A stretch of 8,187 bases of DNA from positions 1 to 8,187 of the forward strand of contig JAHHSB010000056.1 of NCBI GenBank assembly GCA_020025415.1, in the 5' to 3' direction. Source of the stretch: Oscillibacter sp. Its GTDB lineage: Bacteria > Bacillota > Clostridia > Oscillospirales > Oscillospiraceae. This document shows, in pieces, positions 5,283 through 8,187 of the stretch (its first letter is position 1; every line of letters starts with the position of its first letter). The position numbers and the translations under genes are program-made. The notes below the pieces were generated by a model. It was not told where the DNA came from, made no database searches, and worked only from the letters and a program-made list of their open reading frames with translations.

Positions 5283-6653
5283 ATGGATGCTTCTGCCGCA
5301 ATCAAAAAATTTGGTCTGGAGCAGGTGTTTAACCACCTATACAAGGACCCAGACAAAAATCTCAGCAAGCTCATGGACTGGGCGGACCGTTTTTCCGGTG
5401 GGGAATTCGCCAGCCAGCGCCGGGTGATCCGGGAGGCGGTCACCAATCCTCAGCACCCCTATTATCCTCTGGTCCACCGGATGTTCACCGACATTGACCC
5501 AGAGGTCCTCAAGACCATTGCCGTGAACTTTTTCATCAATGCCAACCTGTCCGGCTGGCCCAAGCAGAACGCAATGCGAAAGCAGTATAACTGCAACGTG
5601 CCCTGGGCCATCCTGCTGGACCCCACCTCCGCCTGCAACCTCCACTGCACCGGCTGCTGGGCGGCGGAGTACGGCAACAAGCTCAACCTCAGCTATGACG
5701 AGATCGACAGCATCATCCGCCAGGGCAAGGAGCTGGGCGTTTACATGTACATCTACACCGGCGGTGAGCCCCTGGTCCGGAAGCAGGACCTCATCCGCCT
5801 GTGCGAGAAGCACTCCGATTGCATCTTCCTGTGCTTCACCAACGGCACCCTCATCGACGAGGCCTTTGCCGACGAGATGCTGCGGGTGAAAAACTTCGTG
5901 CCCGCCATCTCCCTGGAGGGCTCGGAGAGCGCCACCGATGACCGCCGTGGCGACGGGGTCTACGACAAGGTTATCCGGGCCCTGGAGCTGCTGCACCGGA
6001 AGAAGCTGGTCTACGGCATCTCCGCCTGCTACACCAGCGCCAACTTTGAGTCTATCACCTCGGAGGAATTCTTCGATCAGCTGATCTCCCTGGGCTGCTA
6101 CTTCATCTGGTATTTCCATTACATGCCCGTGGGCAACGACGCCGTGCCGGATCTGCTGCCCACGCCGGAGCAGCGGGTGGAGACCTACCGCCGGATCCGC
6201 AAGTACCGGGCGGAAAAGCCCCTGTTCGCCATGGACTTCCAGAACGACGCCGAGTATGTGGGCGGCTGCATCGCCGGGGGGCAGCGCTATCTCCACATCA
6301 ACGCCAACGGCGATGTGGATCCCTGCGTGTTTATCCACTACTCCAACGCCAACATCCGTGAGTGCTCGCTGCTGGAGGCCCTGCAAAGCCCCATCTTCAT
6401 GGCCTACCATGACAACATGCCCTTCAACGACAATATGTTCCGCCCCTGCCCCATGCTGGAAAACCCGGAAAAGCTGCGGCAGATGGTAGCCCAGACCGGT
6501 GCCCACTCCACTGACCCGGAATCCCCGGAGAGTGCCGAGCATCTGTGCGCCAAGTGCGATGCTTATGCCGCCGCGTGGACGCCCGTGGCCGACAAGCTGT
6601 GGGCGCAGCGGCAGCAGGAAAAGAAAGAACAGTCTGCAAAACCCGCTGAATAA
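5283..6653 (+). CDS. Radical SAM protein with SPASM-like C-terminal cysteines
   Basis: A 456-residue radical SAM enzyme. The CxxxCxxC motif (CNLHCTGC, Cys118, Cys122, Cys125) should hold a 4Fe-4S cluster that cleaves S-adenosylmethionine; the GGEP motif is at 160-163. An N-terminal helical region of about 100 residues precedes the barrel. After the barrel comes a SPASM-like region: Cys329, NGDVDPC (Cys348), Cys361, Cys389 and CxxC (422/425), enough for one or two auxiliary clusters. The C-terminus is a charged tail. The ATG at 5283 is preferred because GGAGGG (5270-5275) is 7 bases upstream; the ATG at 5268 overlaps that site. It is the second gene of an operon with the DUF308 membrane protein and ends at a strong terminator. 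No small precursor peptide was found nearby, so a peptide-modifying role is not supported. The substrate is unknown; a lipid or membrane-associated substrate is possible. Confidence 0.93.
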   Translation: MDASAAIKKFGLEQVFNHLYKDPDKNLSKLMDWADRFSGGEFASQRRVIREAVTNPQHPYYPLVHRMFTDIDPEVLKTIAVNFFINANLSGWPKQNAMRKQYNCNVPWAILLDPTSACNLHCTGCWAAEYGNKLNLSYDEIDSIIRQGKELGVYMYIYTGGEPLVRKQDLIRLCEKHSDCIFLCFTNGTLIDEAFADEMLRVKNFVPAISLEGSESATDDRRGDGVYDKVIRALELLHRKKLVYGISACYTSANFESITSEEFFDQLISLGCYFIWYFHYMPVGNDAVPDLLPTPEQRVETYRRIRKYRAEKPLFAMDFQNDAEYVGGCIAGGQRYLHINANGDVDPCVFIHYSNANIRECSLLEALQSPIFMAYHDNMPFNDNMFRPCPMLENPEKLRQMVAQTGAHSTDPESPESAEHLCAKCDAYAAAWTPVADKLWAQRQQEKKEQSAKPAE

Positions 6654-6660
6654 AACTGGC

Positions 6661-6698
6661 AGGGGCGCGGCGGGATTTCCGCCGCGCCCCTGTTTTTT
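6661..6698 (+). terminator. Rho-independent terminator of the DUF308/radical SAM operon
   Basis: A perfect 13-pair stem (AGGGGCGCGGCGG at 6661-6673 with 6679-6691) with a 5-base loop is followed by GTTTTTT, starting 8 bases past the radical SAM stop. Confidence 0.95.
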
Positions 6699-6724
6699 GT
6701 ATCTGCCGCGCCCTGCCAAGCGGT

Positions 6725-6754
6725 AAAAAGCAAGCGCCGCCACCCGGCGGCGCT
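6725..6754 (-). terminator. Rho-independent terminator of the second tetR gene
   Basis: A 9-pair stem (AGCGCCGCC at 6733-6741 with 6746-6754, 4-base loop) is followed on the minus strand by TGCTTTTT (6732-6725). It lies 11 bases past the stop of the minus-strand regulator. With the plus-strand terminator at 6661-6698 it insulates two convergent genes. Confidence 0.9.
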
Positions 6755-6765
6755 TTACTCTTTGA

Positions 6766-7335
6766 TCAGCCGTTTTCTTCCTCCCGGCCCCCGCTTTTAA
6801 GGAACGCCCGCTTACCGGAGCCCTCCATCAGCTCGCAGATCCGGGTCATCTTCTCCGTGGGGTCATCGGCCATCCCCTTTTCCATCCAGTCCAGGGTCAT
6901 GCCCACCAGCAGACATTTATAATAATAGATCAGCAGTTCCCTGTCCCGCTGCTCCACGGCAAGATCCTTCACGGCGTTTTCAATATACTGTCCGACGATG
7001 TATTCCGCCGCCCGGTCCAGGTCCCGCAAAAACGCCTCCCGGGGAAGAGAGCGATAAATGTGCAAAAGTGCTTGCTTATGGGCCAGACCTTGGCGTACAA
7101 TGGCGGCAGTACAGTCGGCAGGGGAGACAAAGTCCCGGTTGTCCCGGATGATCTGATCGGCCCATTCCTTCATGGTCCATTCCATCAGCTCCGGAATGTC
7201 GTGAAAGTAATAGTAAAAGGTGTTGCGGTTGACGCCGCAGCGCTCCACGATATCCTTCACGGTGATCTTGGTCAGGGGCTTTTCGTCCAGCAGCTGCAGA
7301 AAGGTTTCCACAATGATGCTTTTGGTGCGGCTCAT
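6766..7335 (-). CDS. TetR/AcrR family transcriptional regulator (DhaS-like type)
   Basis: A 189-residue one-component regulator. The helix-turn-helix lies at about residues 24-45 (ITVKDIVERCGVNRNTFYYY), followed by FHDIPELMEW, the form seen in TetR proteins of the DhaS/TetR_C_8 kind. The rest is a helical ligand/dimer domain with aromatic residues (LLIYYYKCLLVGMTLDWMEK). The ATG at 7335 is preferred: GGGAGG sits 5 bases upstream, whereas a GTG start at 7386 would fall inside the promoter. It is convergent with the radical SAM gene, separated by two terminators, and divergent from the nucleoside kinase gene, which it might control along with itself. The ligand and targets are unknown. There is no sign that it binds the repeats found near the first tetR gene. 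Confidence 0.9.
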   Translation of the reverse strand: MSRTKSIIVETFLQLLDEKPLTKITVKDIVERCGVNRNTFYYYFHDIPELMEWTMKEWADQIIRDNRDFVSPADCTAAIVRQGLAHKQALLHIYRSLPREAFLRDLDRAAEYIVGQYIENAVKDLAVEQRDRELLIYYYKCLLVGMTLDWMEKGMADDPTEKMTRICELMEGSGKRAFLKSGGREEENG

Positions 7336-7374
7336 TCCTGCCTCCCTTCTGTCCCATTTCCTTTCTTTTGGGTC

Positions 7375-7413
7375 ATTGTACCACAATTCCCCCGGTTTTG
7401 CAATTGGCCGGGG
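7375..7413 (-). promoter_or_regulatory. Promoter of the second tetR gene with overlapping inverted repeats
   Basis: On the minus strand TTGCAA (7398-7403) and TACAAT (7375-7380, 5/6) are 17 bases apart, about 40 bases upstream of the ATG at 7335. ATTGT-ACC-ACAAT (7375-7387) overlaps the -10, and CCCCGG (7390-7395) with CCGGGG (7408-7413) flanks the -35. Either could be an operator. The promoter call is good; the operator calls are weak. Confidence 0.65.
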
Positions 7414-7457
7414 CTGCGGCCAGGCCCACCAGCTCCCCCATGTAAGGAGGTTTTTTC

Positions 7458-8187
7458 ATGGAGCATACCAATCTGCTGAAAGTTCTCATCGACGGCCGGG
7501 AGTTCCAGTATCCCGCCGGGACGCCCTACCGCACCATCGCCGCAGACGTCCAGGAGCACTATCCCTATGACATTCTGCTGGTAAACCGTGAAGGCAAGCT
7601 CTGCGAGCTGCACAAGACTCTGGATCGCTCCTGCACGCTGCAGATGATCACCGCCGCGGACAAGCCGGGCATACAAACCTATGAGCGCAGCCTGATTTTG
7701 CTGATGCTCAAGGCCTTTTACGACGTAGCCGGCCGGGAAAATGTGGAGCGGATCTGCGTGGACCACTCCATCAGCCACGGCCTGTTTGTCCGGGCCATGG
7801 GCCGCTTTACCCTGGACAAGGCGTTTTTACAGCGGGTAGATGAGCGGATGCGCCAGCTGGTGGAACAGGCGGTGCCCATCCGCAAGCGCTCCGTCAACAC
7901 GGAGGACGCGGTGGAGCTGTTTGAAAAAAGCGGCCTGCACGACAAGGCCCAGCTGCTCAGCTTCCGCATCGGCTCCAAGGTCAATATCTACACCCTGGAG
8001 GACTTTTCCGACTACTTCTACGGCTATATGGTGCCAGACACCGGGTATCTGAGGTGGTTCGCCCTGGAGCCCTACGCTCCCGGCTTCGTACTGCGCCTGC
8101 CCGCCCAGGCGGCGCCGGACCGGCTGGGGGACTTCACCCCCTCGTCCAAGGTCTTTCAGGAGATGTGCGAGGCCACCCTCCGGGGGG
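7458..8187 (+). CDS. TGS-domain nucleoside (uridine-like) kinase, N-terminal part, cut by window edge
   Basis: The first 243 residues of what looks like the clostridial nucleoside kinase of about 550 residues: a TGS domain (about 6-66), a ThrRS-like second additional domain (about 75-215) and, beyond the window, a P-loop uridine/phosphoribulokinase-type domain. Visible marks are the opening LLKVLIDGREFQYPAGTPYR, the HxxxH of the ThrRS-like domain (His103, His107, in DHSISHG), and the segment DYFYGYMVPDTGYLRWF (about 185-201). The ATG at 7458 has a strong AAGGAGG (7444-7450) followed by a T-run. It is divergent from the second TetR gene; no clear forward promoter was found in the 120-base intergenic region. 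The kinase domain cannot be seen here, so the activity is inferred from the family's N-terminal layout. Confidence 0.85.
   Translation, partial: MEHTNLLKVLIDGREFQYPAGTPYRTIAADVQEHYPYDILLVNREGKLCELHKTLDRSCTLQMITAADKPGIQTYERSLILLMLKAFYDVAGRENVERICVDHSISHGLFVRAMGRFTLDKAFLQRVDERMRQLVEQAVPIRKRSVNTEDAVELFEKSGLHDKAQLLSFRIGSKVNIYTLEDFSDYFYGYMVPDTGYLRWFALEPYAPGFVLRLPAQAAPDRLGDFTPSSKVFQEMCEATLRG

Noticed and set aside
4505..5283. Search for a small precursor peptide that the radical SAM enzyme might modify
   Set aside because: No short frame with a ribosome site and a Cys- or Gly-rich core was found near the radical SAM gene on either side.
5337..6743. Minus-strand open frame of 468 codons
   Set aside because: It mirrors the radical SAM gene codon for codon, is Gly/Val/Ala/His-rich with no domain, and runs through the terminator at 6661-6698.

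Overview
The window looks like chromosomal DNA of a high-GC member of the Clostridia (Oscillospiraceae/Flavonifractor-like). This rests on GC-rich coding with strong AAGGAGG-type ribosome sites, sigma-A-like promoters, GC-rich hairpin terminators, and the mix of families present: a long ribosomal-protection-type GTPase, a DegV protein, TetR regulators, a SPASM-like radical SAM protein and a TGS-domain nucleoside kinase. No rRNA, tRNA, CRISPR array, insertion sequence or phage gene was seen. The genus is an inference from style, not a match.

Layout. From the left edge to 1948 (minus) is a Tet(M)-like translation-factor GTPase whose C-terminus lies outside the window. After its promoter and a short stretch with no convincing gene come a terminator and an unrecognised 96-residue protein (2250-2540, minus). 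Next is a roughly 180-base gap with a possible gene remnant and a strong two-way hairpin. A DegV-family fatty-acid-binding protein (2807-3676, minus) is divergent from a TetR regulator (3981-4505, plus). A terminator separates that regulator from a likely two-gene operon: a six-helix DUF308/HdeD-like membrane protein with a TTG start (4682-5260) and a radical SAM enzyme with extra C-terminal cysteines (5283-6653). Convergent terminators follow, then a second TetR regulator (6766-7335, minus), divergent from a TGS/ThrRS-like nucleoside kinase (7458 to the right edge).

How it may work together. The degV/tetR intergenic region packs two back-to-back promoters with overlapping -35 boxes and two interleaved perfect inverted repeats whose centres are 10 bp apart. 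One of these repeats (AGACAAT...GTCT, with exactly 15 bases between AGAC and GTCT) recurs with the same geometry upstream of the membrane-protein/radical-SAM pair. The simplest reading is that the first TetR protein represses itself, probably degV, and the membrane-protein/radical-SAM operon. Since DegV proteins bind fatty acids, the four genes may form a small lipid- or envelope-related regulon whose radical SAM product is unknown. The shared site is seen in the sequence; the lipid role is inference.
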